In this document: piece after piece, positions 1 through 11,775 of the stretch | Numbering within the stretch: position 1 is the first letter of the stretch | Layout: each line of letters starts with the position of its first letter | NCBI GenBank assembly: GCA_009823505.1 | Contig: VZQC01012293.1 | Location: 1,560,762 to 1,624,761 of the forward strand | DNA from: Rhizomys pruinosus | Taxonomy: Eukaryota; Chordata; Mammalia; Rodentia; Spalacidae | Direction of reading: 5' to 3' | Length of the DNA: 64,000 nucleotides | The notes under the pieces: generated by a model | Databases searched by the model: none | Told to the model about the DNA's origin: nothing | Seen by the model: only the letters and a program-made list of their open reading frames with translations | Position numbers and translations under genes: made by a program

Positions 1-1110
1 TTCTGTACATCAAAAGAAACAATCAAGGAAGTGAAGAGGAAACACACAGAGTAGTAAAAAACCTTCACAGTAGATACATCTGACAAAGCATTGATTTCCA
101 GAGTATATAAACTACTCAAAAAAACAAAGAAGAAAGAAAACAAATGACCTACTCAAAAGATGGAGCAAAGAGCTGAATAGAGACTTCACAAGTGAGGAAT
201 TAGAGATGGCTGAGAAACATCTTTAAAAGTGTTCAATGTCACTAATAATTAAAGAAATGCAAATTAAAATATCTCACTCCAATAAGACTGGCTAAGATCA
301 AGAAAACAAATGATACCAAACACTGGAGAGGTTGTAGGGAAAGAGGAACACCCATCCACTGCTGGTGGGAATGTAAACTCTTACAGCCACTATGGAAAGC
401 AGTGTGGAGAACCCTTGGAAGACTTGGAATGAACTTACCACCTGACCCAGCCATACCACTCCTGGGCATGTGCTCACAAGACTCATCTTACCACAGAGTT
501 ACATGCACAGCCATGTTTATTGCAGTTCTCTTCACAATAGCAAGAGCTAGAACCAACCCAAGTGCCCCTCAACTGAAGAGTGGATAGAGAAAATGTGGTA
601 CATCTACACAATGGAGTTCTATGCAGCAGTAAAGAAAGATGATATCATGAACTTTGCAAGTAAATGGATGGAGCTAAAAGATATCATGCTGAAAGAAGTA
701 ACACAGTCCCAGAAAAACAAATGATGAATGGTAACCCTCATCTGTGGATGCTAGCACCATTTACCTAATTGTATGGCAAACTGAGCAACGTTAAGGTGAT
801 CTGAAAGCAACTGTCCTCTTATATTGTAAAATCCCTTAAAAATAAACAAATAAAAAATAAAACCACAAAAAGAAAATAAATGTAAAAATTAAAAATTAAA
901 AAAACGACTGAAAGAGTTAAGTGTTCCCCAAAACAATAATCCTCTGCTTTGAAAATCTTTAAAGACTCAGAAAAAAGATATAAGACATGTATGGCAGAGT
1001 GCATGAATTTGGGTGGGGTGGGGGCATCTAAAGGGAAATGAGTCTAAATTGGACTGAGATAGTATGTATGAAAATGCACAAAACTTCAGTAAAAATATTT
1101 TAAAAATCAA
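1..1110 (+). mobile_element. L1 LINE fragment: ORF2 C-terminal part and 3' UTR
   Basis: The segment reads as the C-terminal part of L1 ORF2 followed by its 3' UTR. The C-terminal cysteine-rich region is visible around 320-560 (CTGGAGAGGTTGTAGGG, then codons for HCWWEC-like and [13 protein letters not shown] residues), but stops and frameshifts break it; the longest open piece is 402-587. The tail region at 900-1100 (AAAGACTCAGAAAAAAG, then a GGGTGGGGTGGGGG stretch) recurs at 10.05 and 28.68 kb and so marks the family 3' UTR. The element continues off the left edge. L1 encodes an RNA-binding protein (ORF1) and an endonuclease/reverse transcriptase (ORF2); this copy cannot make either. Confidence 0.85.
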
Positions 1111-4100
1111 ATACTAAAGCTTTGGGAAGAAAGCTTTCATAAATATAATTTTCTTTGATAAAGCCTTCTTAAATTTTTACATAATAAAAACTGAGAACTA
1201 TTCAATATATAAAAAATATGTTCAAAATCTCTAATCATTAAGTGTGAACCAAACCACAAGATACCAGCCGCATCTTCATCTCTCTCCTCTTCTCCTGCTT
1301 CATTGCATCATAATCAGTCTGCCCATGGGTTGTCTGATCCTGTTCAGGGAATTAATCATGTTATAGGCAAAAGCATCTTCTCCATTGATGGTCCTCTATT
1401 ACTTTTTAATAAAGATGAAACTCTAGCATAACCAATATGAAGGATCAGCAGACTTGTAAATATATTGTATAGTCTGGGCCACACAGGGTCTGCTGAAATT
1501 GTCTTGTACTGTGATTGCAATGAAAAACATCCATTGGCAAAATATAGACAAAAAACGGCTCTGCTCCAATCAAATCTAACATGAACACAAGTGATGGCCT
1601 GAAGTTCTGATTCCTATATATCTTAGTTCTCCTCACCCTTCTACAGAATTTTCCTAGTGCCACTAACCTCAAAAGGATAACTACTTCGTGGTTTTGTACT
1701 TCTTTTACTTACTAATTCCTACTTTGAGGTCTTCATAAATATCCTCTCTTTACCCATCTCTTCACTCCGATTCCAGCCTTCACTCTTATCCAAAAGTGCT
1801 TCATTCCAGGATGCCCTCAGTAGCCTTTCTTCTTTAGTAAAGTTTTCCCAGACCCTCATGGTTCCTTTATCAATTGCAAGGGACACAGTGGCACTTTGCA
1901 TTCCCACTGTCTGCTACCATTAAACAAAGGTTCATGAAGGAAGAAGCAGTCTTTCTCTAGCAGTGTAACCCTGGGAACTAGTACCTGGTGCATATTTAGC
2001 ATTTGGTAGATTCTATGTTGATTACCTGCATATGTGATTACCTGCACATGTGATTACCTGCACAGATGATTATCCTCAGTCCCTCACCCACAAGTCTTCA
2101 AGATCCTCATGACTAACTTCTCAGTTCCTTTCTTTCCAAGTTGTTTCTGGTGATATTTCTCTCTTCCTTTCTCCACACCACTCTACCATGTGTGCCTATA
2201 ACTGTTATTGCTGTTGACTGTTCTGTGCACATGGTCATCTTATCTGATGATTATTCTTCTTTTTCTCCCTAGCACACTTTTCAAAGCTTTTTCAGTTGGT
2301 CTGTCATATCTCTCCAGTCAAAGATCTCTAGGAATGCTCTTGTAGTAAAGCACGATTGCTTTTGATGACAGAAAACTTGAACTGTGGGAATCCATGAGAG
2401 CATGCCCATAAAAGGATGAAAAACAATGACAACAAAATGACTTTGAGGATCTGAAATTGCATTTAGTGATGTTGAGTGGATTTCAAAGAAGCAAGATTTG
2501 TTTTGGTTTGGTTTTTCTCAATTGGCTGCTATGATCAGGAAGTAAGGGTAATTCTATAATTGGGTAACTTAATTATTATCTAGACAGTAGAAAAGAATGG
2601 AACATAGCCAAAGGTGCAATTAGTGAAAAGGTATTTGGTCTGTTTTGTGATTGGATGCTCAGGCTGTATGTTAGGACATGATTACAGAGGATCCTCATTG
2701 TTGCTCTGTTCCATTAAAATGAATGTGGCCTTGTCTGCCTTTGTCTTTTCCTGAAATTACATTCAGAAGGTGAGTGTCATGTCTAGCTATGGACAACATG
2801 TCAGCTTCCAGCAGCACTAAGGTACTATATAGTTCTTGGGCTTTAGAAGTAGTTTTCCTTCTGCTCAGAGTAAGTCACTTCAGCAATGAGTGGGTGCACC
2901 AGAAGGCTGTGCACATGAAGCATTGGTGTGCTTAAGTCTATGTAAGAAAACGGGTTTCTAGGCAGGCAGATTTTGGCAAGCATCTAACAGAATTTTTAAG
3001 AAAGGACATTTTGTTGATCATTTCATTGTGTCCTAGTTTCAACGTCACATTGGGTTACTGAACTCTGAAGTTAGATAAATAAATTCCTCACTCACTGAGA
3101 AATCCATGACTTTCATTGGTTTGTGCTCACTGTTTTAATCACACAGAATATGAAATCACAACCATTTTCTAAAGGTTTTCACCCAAAACAGGTTTTTTGT
3201 AAAACAGTTTTTGAGTACGTGTGGCAACGGTCTCTATTTTGTAACAACAGAAACAAACAACTGGATATTGAAAAAGAGCAAATCTACCCGATTCTATGAT
3301 TGGCTGTAAGCCACCACACTTGGCTCTTTTACCTCAGTCTTTGCACAAATCACAATAGCATCAGCAGCCTGAGGACTGTGGACAGACTGGCACCCTCTGG
3401 GTAGTATGAGGTTTTATATTAACACAGGTGGTTCTGTGATAACAGAAGTTGGATTCCAAACAGGGGCAGGAAGCAGTGTGATTCACCCAGATTCTTCTGG
3501 GGTCAGTGAAGTCTAAGCTAGAAAGGGTTCCAGAAAGCCAGTCCATTCTTTTATCTGGAATAAGGGTTTTGATCTTATCTGATGCTATAAAAGGTAATAA
3601 TTTGCCACAAGGAAAATCTGAGCTGAAACAGAAAACTTAACCATTTCCTGGACATTTTCTTAGCTGAAGCAAATTGCATATAAGTACTACATATAGATGA
3701 ACTTTATAAGACTAAATTTTATTGGTTAATTAAAGCAAATAAACCATGGATGTAGAAGTATTGCCTGCCATATATCTTATAACCTGAGATAGAGAACATT
3801 AGAAATGTGGGTCTGTGGGGAAAGCACTCAGATATGAAAGGACTTAGATAAACCCCAGACTATAGGAGATTCCTTTCCTTTAGCACTGCTTTAATCCTTT
3901 CATCTGCCCCTCATATATGCTTTGTCACTCCACAGTGCCATCACATTTCCAGAGTTCTAGAAATAATAGGCTTATAAAAATTTCAAAGGAAAAATAAAAT
4001 TATCAAGAAGACCTATTCATCTTCATCTTCTTTAATAAAGAGATATCCTATAGGAGCCCTCCACCTCACTGGTGGTATCTGTGAATTTGAGAGGATATCT

Positions 4101-4460
4101 ATGATTGGTAAATATTTATGATTGCTGGAATAATGCTGCATCACTTCAAACCCGAGGTCATAGAAAGCTTATTCCAAGCTTTAAGTCTTTGATGCCTACC
4201 TTTCAAACCCAGTATCACATTGTGAAGCCCACATCCCATGGAGTGACCACATAGAAATGTTCCATTTGAGATCCTTATTTTACTCTCATTTCAAAGCCAT
4301 CTCCCACCCCAAGTCATTTGAATAAAGAAGACCCCAAATGATTTCAAACCCCAACTAGTGAGTATTCCTGCTAGCTGTCTAAGTAGCAGAGAGTGGAGAA
4401 AAACTGACTGCATTGGGTCTTGACCAACTCCTCGTAAAAGATCTAGGCAGATAACAAATT
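1111..4460. other. Unassigned non-coding sequence
   Basis: AT-rich sequence with no convincing exon, SINE or long open frame. The only clear structure is a three-unit 16-bp repeat at 2020-2067. Confidence 0.5.
2020..2067. repeat. Three-copy 16-bp tandem repeat
   Basis: Three adjacent units of about GATTACCTGCACATGT lie at 2020-2035, 2036-2051 and 2052-2067. The first differs by one base and the last is diverged at its end. It is a small minisatellite-like duplication with no evident function. Confidence 0.85.
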
Positions 4461-4464
4461 ACTG

Positions 4465-4780
4465 CCTCTGTGTGTTTATTCACATGAGTATGAGGGTATA
4501 TGCAAACATGTATACAAAGGCCAGAAGTTAATTTCAGGTGTATTCTTCAATCATCCTCCACCTTCTTTCTTGAGATACGGTCTGTCTCACTGATGCTGGA
4601 GGTCACCCATTCAGCTGGTGATAGCCAGTGAGCTCCAGTGCTATCTGACTGCCTCCCCTGCACTGAGATAACAGAGATGCACTGGCATTCCCAGCTTTAT
4701 TTGTGGATGTTGAGGATCTAAAATGAGGTCTCATCCTTGTGGAACAAGCAGTTTATCCAGTTAGCCAACTTCTCATCTTC
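4465..4780 (-). mobile_element. B4-type SINE, minus strand
   Basis: Read on the minus strand it has an ID/tRNA-like head (the reverse complement of GAGGTCTCATCCTTGTGGAACAAG and GTTAGCCAACT near 4720-4770), then a B1-like body containing a diverged GAGACAGGGTCTCTCACT match at about 4573-4590. This composite of an ID-like part and a B1-like part is characteristic of the rodent B4 family. It is strongly diverged, so old. Ends are approximate. Confidence 0.6.
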
Positions 4781-4792
4781 AGGAATGGGTTT

Positions 4793-5017
4793 AAAATTTT
4801 TATTATTTATTCATTTATTTGATTTTATGTGTATGAGCATATTACCTGCATGCATGTAAGTGTAATTCTGTCATGCAGTACCTGTGGAGGACAGAAAAGG
4901 GTGTTGAATCCCCTTGAACTAGAGCTACAGACAGTTGTGAGTCACCATGTGGGTGCTGGAAATCAAACCCGGGTCTTCTACAAGTGTTCTTAACTGCTGA
5001 GCCATCCGTGTAGCCCC
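4793..5017 (-). mobile_element. B2 SINE, minus strand
   Basis: The minus strand runs from a tRNA-like head (complement of GAGCCATCCGTGTAGCCCC at 5000-5018) through the B-box region near 4965-4975 to an A/T-rich tail at 4793-4830. B2 elements are tRNA-derived SINEs transcribed by RNA polymerase III and mobilised by L1 proteins. This copy is moderately diverged. Confidence 0.9.
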
Positions 5018-5945
5018 CGAAGGACAGGTTTTAATATGAATCTTTGAAGCTATATTTTTCCAATATAGATTCAGTATGTTAATCCATATTTAGACAGAAA
5101 ATCTTCAACATTGTAAGGTTTTGAATAGATATCTTCTGGATCTTTCCATTTTCTTTTGATAGGATGTTCCTGTATGTTAACTGTGGCATATTATACACTG
5201 CATTCCCCAAACCTTAGTTAGAGGCCTTCCAGGGCTGCATGGCAAGTTCCAAGCTAGCTTGGATTAATGAAACCCTGGCTTTAGAATAGCATCAAACGGT
5301 TTTGGAATTTTATGTGTTAGCCATATGAACTTTCACTGTATATTTTCCTTTAAAATCTATGTTATCTGAGAAGTGATGAATTGATCAGATAGACGAGGCT
5401 GGGTGCTTCCCATAAAAAAAAAAGAAAAATGTATGTTATCTGATACGTCTTTTCTCAAAGAATTAAAATAAATAATATAGAAACAATTTTAAATTCAAAT
5501 CTGATCTTTACTACTTAAGTGAATAAATCACATCTTACCTAAGAAAGGAATAGACAGTTGAAAAGCAAGTAAAATTCCTTGAAAATGCCTGTTAAAATAT
5601 ATAGTAAACTGCTCTGGTCCAGTCTAAGAAGTTTGGGTCACAGCCGAGAAATGGGGGTTGAGCAGGCAGCAAAGTCAACACACAGACACTGAGAGTCGGG
5701 TGAAAAGCAGGGAAATTGTGAGCTCCATAAATATATATTATGTAACACATATATGTAACTTACACACACATATATATAATCGTCTCTGCTCCTTCCTCAA
5801 GCACGCCAAGTGTTGCTCATTGGCCCAGGTCACTGATTCAGCTGTTGTCATGGTTAACTTCCGAAAACAGGTTAGACCTGTTCAGCAGGCAGAGCAGTAA
5901 TCATGCCAGTGTGCAGATGTGTAACACTCTACACATTTCCACCCC
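5018..5945. other. Unassigned non-coding sequence
   Basis: No repeat or exon was recognised. There is a short CA/TA alternation at 5763-5780 and an A-run at 5414-5430. Confidence 0.45.
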
Positions 5946-5949
5946 TTTG

Positions 5950-6125
5950 TTTTGTTTTTTTTTTTGTTTGGTTTGGTCTTTTCTTTTTTTTTTAAATTTA
6001 TTTTTTTTTTTAAGGGATTCTACAATACAATGACACAGTTGTTTGCAGATAGCATTGTTGTCACTCATTATGTCATACAATCAGGTAATTGGTGCATTTT
6101 GCAAGTATCTATGTCCAAATTTTGA
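5950..6125 (-). mobile_element. L1 3'-end fragment, minus strand
   Basis: The segment TTTTAAGGGATTCTACAATA near 6010-6030, followed by TTTGCAGATAG and CAATCAGGTAATTGGTGC (6079-6096), is the reverse complement of the L1 3' segment at 750-840, allowing for divergence. T-rich sequence at 5950-6012 is the tail. The sequence up to about 6310 may be further L1 3' UTR, but I could not confirm this. Confidence 0.6.
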
Positions 6126-7398
6126 ACAACCCAAGGTTCCCATAGACCAGTTGGAGAAGCTTGTATGCACAGACATGTTGATCAATCAGGAGTCCAGACT
6201 ATATTCCTGTAGTCTCATGATTCACCCCTATCTCTCCACAGCCCTTACAATCTACCATGCCTCCTCTTCCTCAGTTTGTTCCCTGGGCTTTGGGAAAGGG
6301 GCACAAGTGGGTGAGAAGAAAACAGTCTAATTTCTTTGGAGTTGTCATTTTGGACTCCAGTCTATTCAGGTTGTTTCCCTTCATGGATTGACAGCTTTCC
6401 CAGTGATACCCTTTTTAGTCATATTAACAAAGCACAAGCTATTGGATGTACAGGCATTTAAGCAGTACCACTTATTATGTCAAGCTAAGCTGTGAGCATA
6501 GACACAGATGCTTGGATGGTATGCTAATCTGCAAACTGTGGTTTCTCTATAAAGGGTGACAATAGTAAAGTGTTTATAAGTTGTGTAATTAAGCCAAATA
6601 TATTACTACAGGAAAGCTCTGACATCAGCAATGAATTATTCTGCCTAGGTTATGTTGGCTAGGAGATTCAACCCCCCCCCCCAAATTATAAAGGCCTTTT
6701 GCCTATAAGTGGGATATATGCAAGGAGAAAGGCAGTAAGTCCCTGTTGTCGAAGACCTGGTGTGAGCATGAAAAGTGTTATGAGACGTCACTTGCTAGTG
6801 TACAACTGGCCTCTGCAAAGGCTAGAGAGCGTTACCAAAGGCCACTAAAGCAATACAGCAAAATATTGGTCTCCCTGAGACAAGCAAGACTCCTCCATCA
6901 ATATCAGCTACACCTCAACAGCCTGGAGATACAGTGCAACAGTGGCAGCCAAGTGTCTATATATATCCCAAATCTATTTGGCTATTGGCTCTCTCCTTGG
7001 AGGAGTAACTAACAGCGGATGCCACAAGCTTGTGTCCTCTCGTGGTTGGGTGATGTTGTGAGCCACAGTAAGAACTTGTTTGGTCTTTTCAAGACAGGGT
7101 CTCCCTGTAGGGAGCCTGAGTGCATAGCTCAGCCCTTGTTGACCCCACCTCTAACATTCTGACATTTGACTGTGCCTGTCTTAGGTTGTCCTGATTAGCA
7201 GGATCTTACCCCCATCATTGACTAACCCAGCCACCGGCAGAAGAGGGTTGGAACAGTTTGTCTGGGTGGAAGTAGAGGCATGAGGTTTTATCCCCCTGAG
7301 TCATAAATGGCAGAGAGCCAAACACAAACTACATCATCGGGAAGGGCTTGATGAGAGCCTCTGTTAACAACAGTAGTCAGGACCCGGGCCATGGTCTC
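6126..7398. other. Unassigned sequence, possibly more retroviral 3' sequence
   Basis: No coding region was recognised. A B1-tail-like piece (AAGACAGGGTCTCCCTGTAG at 7090-7109) is present. On the minus strand, 7110-7398 lies directly downstream of the pol remnant and could hold decayed env or LTR sequence, but no LTR ends or splice signals are recognisable. A C-run lies at 6672-6682. Confidence 0.4.
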
Positions 7399-7399
7399 A

Positions 7400-9845
7400 A
7401 CAACTCGTTACTAGCCGCAGGTAAAAATGGAGCAGGCACCTGAGGAGGAGAAGACGTGGCACCGTAGAGGCTTCCCAGAGGCAACAGCTGCTATGGGGAT
7501 CAAGGGTCCATGTCCAAACAGGGTCGAACATTTTTCGAGGGTACCCACAGCTGCTTCCCAGAGGATTCTGGAAAAATACAAGCAAAGCCTCGGCCTTGTG
7601 TTAATAGGGAGTCGGGGCCCTTCCATCATGAGGACAAAGGGTCCCTTTATCCGACAAGAGGGAGGGGTTGGGGCAGGGAAGGGAGCCCCAATGCTTATAA
7701 GCTGGTGAAATTCCATGCTGGTCAAACATAAGGAAGTTGAGTGTAAAGAGGTTCTCTGTAAGGAGGAGGTGGGGATCCGTAGAGGAGGGTAAAGGTCTGA
7801 GTCTAGAGAGATGTTCTTTTGTGGAGTGATTGGATTGCTCAGTGATGGCCTGGCCCTGAGGATTATATGGAATACCAGTGGAGTGTTTAGTGTTCCAAGA
7901 GGAAGGAAAGGCGTTGTAGGGATCAGAAGTATATGCCAGGCCACTGTCAGTTTTGAGTTCCCAAGGAGCTCCCATGAGTAGCATGGCCATTTTCAACACC
8001 TTAATTTAGGCGTGAGATGCTGTTTTGCCTGACAGAGGAACAGCATAAATAAACCTGGAGAAAATGTCAACAGTTACATGGATTATTTAAGTTTACCAAA
8101 GGCTGGAATGTCTGTGATGTTCCTTTGCCATAAAGAGTTGGGAGCAAGACCGTGAGAGTTAACACCAGAGTGCTGGAGGGGGCCCAGTGAGGACAACGGG
8201 GCGCATGCTGAACAGGAAAGGGAAAGGTGCTTACATTGGGAGAGAGGGAGCTCGGGGTATAGACGATGAAGTGACCGTGGGGAGAGATGGAAACGCTGAT
8301 GTAGTGCAGGCGCCTGTTCCAGGGGGTGCAGATGGGCAGATAAGATAAGGGAATCAACCCCAGCTTGCCCTCAGCAATGGCACCCTTTAGGTCTGTGTGG
8401 GAGCAAACATGTTCAATGAACCAAGGATAAGCATGGTGCTCAAGGAGATCCTTGATAACCAGCAGAGTGACATCCAAAGGGGAACTGGAGGCATTTATGG
8501 TGGAGAAAGGGAGGGACTTGAGAGCCTGTACTGTGTATTGTCTGTCAGAGAAAATATTCAAAGGGGTGTCTTGTGCCGAGAAGAGGGCTTACGTAATTCC
8601 CAGGAGCTCGCCAAGTCGAACAGATCCAGGATTGGGACGGAGAAAGCAAATAGCGTCATTGTCGGAGTGGAGAATAAACCCTAAGTTGTTTCTGTAAAGG
8701 CTGTGGGGGCATGGGGGATGGGCGATTTAGGGAAGGAGCGTGATTGGAAATCAACAGAAAGCAATGGAAGGACCTGCAATCTCTTATCACATGGAAAATG
8801 GTTGTCAAGAATACCAGAGTTAACCCCACATAAGCATTTGAAATAGGGAACTGTCTCTCCATAGGAAATTAATTTTAGAGATAGGAAGTGGCAGAATAAT
8901 TCTACAGGGTTCAGTATGGTAGATTCGGTTGCAATAGGATCAACATTTGAACTCAAGCAGGAGGAGGGTCTCAATAAAGGGAGTGATTTTGTGGCAGTCA
9001 CTTCATGAGGGGTTAAGCCAGAAAAAGAGGACCGTTTGGCCAAATTTCCCCAAGGGCTCCGCCTACAGTCCCTAAGACAAGAACAGCTACAGGTTTATCG
9101 GGTTGAAACGTTCTGTGAGTAGGACAAACAGGCAGCTGTTGATATCATTGATTAGGGACCTAGATTGGGGAATGATATCAATTACTTCAGAGAGAACAGG
9201 GGGTCTAATCTGGCAGGGGGTATTGAGAGAAAAGGCTGAGCCAATTGATATTGCCACAGAGTTTTGGGGGATCATCGAGGGAGTGCTTGTCCTTGAGGTG
9301 GATGTGAGGTTAAGGAGCTTGATAGTTTTAGAGATGTGGAAGCCTAGAAACTGATAGGGCTGTGTAAGTTGTACCTTGTCAGGGGAAATATGAAGGTTGA
9401 GGGACTGTAAGAAGAAATTAAATCACGAAAGATGGGCTGGAGAGATGGCCTAGCGGTTAAGAGCGCCGACCGCTCTTGCAGAGGACCCGGGTTCGATCCC
9501 CAGCACCCACATGGCGGCCGAGAGCCGTCTGAAACTCCAGTTCCAGGAGAACTCCAGTTCCAGGGGAATCCAAGACCCTCTTCTGACCTCCGCGGCATTG
9601 CACGACACGGGTGCACAAACCTGCATGCAGACAGTACATTGATACACATACCGAAATAAATAAAAATAATAAAAAAATAAATCACGAAAGAGAATCGTAA
9701 GTTCAGAAGGAAAAGGGTGGACCAGGAGGATGTTGTCCATGCAATGTATGTATTTACAGGACAAGGGTAAAACATGGAAGGCGGAGGCCACAAAATTTTG
9801 ACATATGGTAGGGCTGTTTTTCATGCCTTGAGGCAGGACCTTCCA
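7400..9845 (-). pseudogene. Endogenous retrovirus pol remnant (RT, RNase H, integrase)
   Basis: Translated minus-strand fragments follow retroviral pol order. The reverse transcriptase part is at about 9845-9040. At 9743-9732 the position of the catalytic YxDD motif reads CMDN, so one catalytic aspartate is lost. The RNase H part is at about 9040-8380, with the DxxQY-like aspartate at 8546-8544 and a late histidine near 8399. The integrase part is at about 8380-7430. Its aspartate in TDSG (7948-7946) and glutamate (7840-7838) are exactly 35 residues apart, the D-35-E spacing of retroviral integrases. The parts are spread over different frames with many stops, and a B2 interrupts the RT. Gag, protease, env and paired LTRs were not found. 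The residue pattern suggests a class II (betaretrovirus-like) element; that class call is inference. It is an inactive fossil. Confidence 0.85.
9433..9677 (+). mobile_element. Young B2 SINE inserted in retroviral pol
   Basis: A near-intact B2 carries a pol III A box region (TGGCCTAGCGGTTAAGAGC) and a B box GGTTCGATCCC at 9491-9501. A 14-bp target-site duplication, TAAATCACGAAAGA, lies at 9419-9432 and 9678-9691. The body carries the doubled AACTCCAGTTCCAGG segment at about 9534-9563, shared with the copies at 20.4, 54.0 and 62.2 kb. The insertion splits the reverse-transcriptase part of the older endogenous retrovirus, so the B2 is younger than that element. The tail is A-rich with AAATAAATAAAAATAAT. 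Confidence 0.97.
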
Positions 9846-9869
9846 TTGATATCTTTTGGCCGGTTTTCC

Positions 9870-10200
9870 TTAAGCACTTCCTTAAGGAAAACATGACATC
9901 TTTTAGGGAAAAAAAAGTCCTCCAATTCAAGTGATATGTGTATGTATGTATGTGTATATTTATTATATATATATAAAATTATGTATATATACTATAGCAA
10001 TACAAGTTGGAGAGAACAACAAAAGAACTGAAAAAACTCTGGAAAGACTCAGAAAGAGACAGAGGTCATGTATGGCAGAGTGCAGGGACTTGGGTGGGCT
10101 GGGGGGCATGGAAAGGGAAGCAATTCTAGATTCGATTGAGAAATTATGTATGACTAATGGAAAAAGTTTAATAACAATAAAAAAATTGAAGGAAAAAAAC
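9870..10200 (+). mobile_element. L1 3' UTR fragment
   Basis: The segment from about GCACTTCCTTAAGGAAAAC to an ATAACAATAAAAAAATTG tail matches the better-preserved L1 3' end at 28.37-28.81 kb, including GCAATACAAGTTGGAGAG and GGGCTGGGGGGCATGGAAAG. Its TG/TA tract at 9935-10000 is short compared with the expanded tract in the 28-kb copy. It abuts the retroviral remnant; I could not define a target-site duplication. Confidence 0.8.
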
Positions 10201-11239
10201 TGTGGATGATGAGTTACTTACATGATCACTCAAAGGCAGCCACATCACCAAAATTCTCACCACAGCAACAGTAGCAGCTCAGGAAGCTGCATCTCTGAGG
10301 CCTCTTTATGATTTGTAGCTGATCCTAGAATTTCCTTTCCCTGGTATTTATTACTGCTTATATAACCTTGGGGAGAGGGCTTATAAATCCTATACATTTC
10401 AGGAAGTTCCTGAGGCTTGTGAGGTTCCTGTTTGGTTTTATTTATTTTCTGTGCCTTAAAGAAATTCTCTCCAGGAGGGAATGGCTCTTTTCAGAGGAAA
10501 CGGGAACACAGCGCCGTGCTACATAGAAATTTTAAGGCTAGTCTAAGCTTTGCAATAAGACCTTGGCTTAAAAAATAAGGTATTTATCCGAAATAGAATG
10601 TTATTCAGCCTTTAAAACATGGAAATTCTGTCATTTTTGTGACATGAATTGACCTAGAGGATATTTAGTTATGTGAAAGAGAACACTAATAAAGATATAT
10701 TGCATGACATAATACATTTATAATGTATAAGGTTGAGCATAGAGTTAGGGTTACCAAAGCCTGATGACAAGGAATAGAGAGTCAAGAAGCAATGGCAGGA
10801 GCCCAGTTAGAAGGAGAAATGAGTTTCTGAGATTTATTGCACAGCAAGGTGAACATAGTCAATAATGGTGTACAGCATATTTAAAAGTTGCTAAAATAAC
10901 AGGCTTTAATGTTCTCAGCACAAGATGCAAATGTGTGATGTGCTAGTTATGGTAATCTAGATATAATCATTCTATAATGCACGCATATATCAAAATGCTA
11001 TTTCACATTTAATGAAAATAAATATTTACAAAAATTTTGAAGAAAAGTAGCTTTAGTACTTGTGGGTTGTGATATGTCTCTCTGCTGCTCTGCTAAGCAT
11101 GAAGAAAGCTTCACTTTGAGGGGAAATCCTCTGAATCTCTGGAGGGGAGGAGCTGGCAATAAAGCTTGTTTTGACATATTGTACAGCCGCCTTTCCCCAA
11201 ATCTATAAGAAAAGTCTATATCAAATTCAGATCATAAAA
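10201..11239. other. Unassigned non-coding sequence
   Basis: No recognised repeat, exon or RNA gene. The sequence is AT-rich and moderately unique in appearance. Confidence 0.45.
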
Positions 11240-11458
11240 ACTATTTATTATTTTTATTTTATGTGTATTATATTGTTTGCATGCATGTAAGCGCATCCCT
11301 GCCATGCAATGCCCAGAGAGGTCAGAAGAGGGTGTTGGATCCTCTGGAACTGGAATTATGGACAGTTTTTAGCCATCATGTGGGTGGCTGGGAACTATAC
11401 TCAGGTCTTATGAAGGAACAGCCAGTGCTCTTAACTACCGAGCCATCTCTCTGGCCCC
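11240..11458 (-). mobile_element. B2 SINE, minus strand
   Basis: The complement of a B2: tail-side TTATTTTTATTTTATGTGTAT at 11240-11270, middle GGTCAGAAGAGGGTGTTGGA at 11320-11339, and head complement GAGCCATCTCTCTGGCCCC ending near 11458. The B box is diverged (ACTATACTCAGG) in place of the usual sequence, so pol III competence is doubtful. Confidence 0.92.
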
Positions 11459-11627
11459 TCAAATTTAGATTTTAAGACCATAAATCTAACTGACAAATCA
11501 CAAATTGTATTGGAACTTTGGTGCTTGAGTTAAGGAACAGTAATAATTGACTCCAATATTAAAATCATATTACCACCTGTACCTGTAAGCCTAATTATGG
11601 GAACCAGAGTTTTTAGTAAAAATTTTT

Positions 11628-11775
11628 TTGGTCTTTTTGGGAAAGGGTCTCCCCGTAGCCACAACTGGCCTGGAACTCCCTTTGTAGACTAGACTGGCAT
11701 TGATCTCACACAGATCCACCTGCCTCTGCCTCCCAAATGCTGGGATTAAAAGTGTGTGCCACCATGCCTATTTTA
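11628..11775 (-). mobile_element. B1 SINE, minus strand
   Basis: The minus-strand 7SL-derived B1 is recognised from the diverged GGGTCTCCCCGTAGCC, CTGGCCTGGAACTC, GCCTCTGCCTCCCAAATGCTGGGATTA and GCCACCATGCC blocks in order. It has several substitutions and so is an older copy. Confidence 0.93.

Noticed and set aside
7411..7944. 177-codon minus-strand frame
   Set aside because: Its own translation has no retroviral motif; the integrase residues are in another frame over the same DNA, so this frame is mostly a shadow of the broken pol.
9433..9510. tRNA-like sequence with A and B boxes
   Set aside because: It is the tRNA-derived B2 head inside a full SINE with target duplication, not a tRNA gene. 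The same applies to every B2 copy here.
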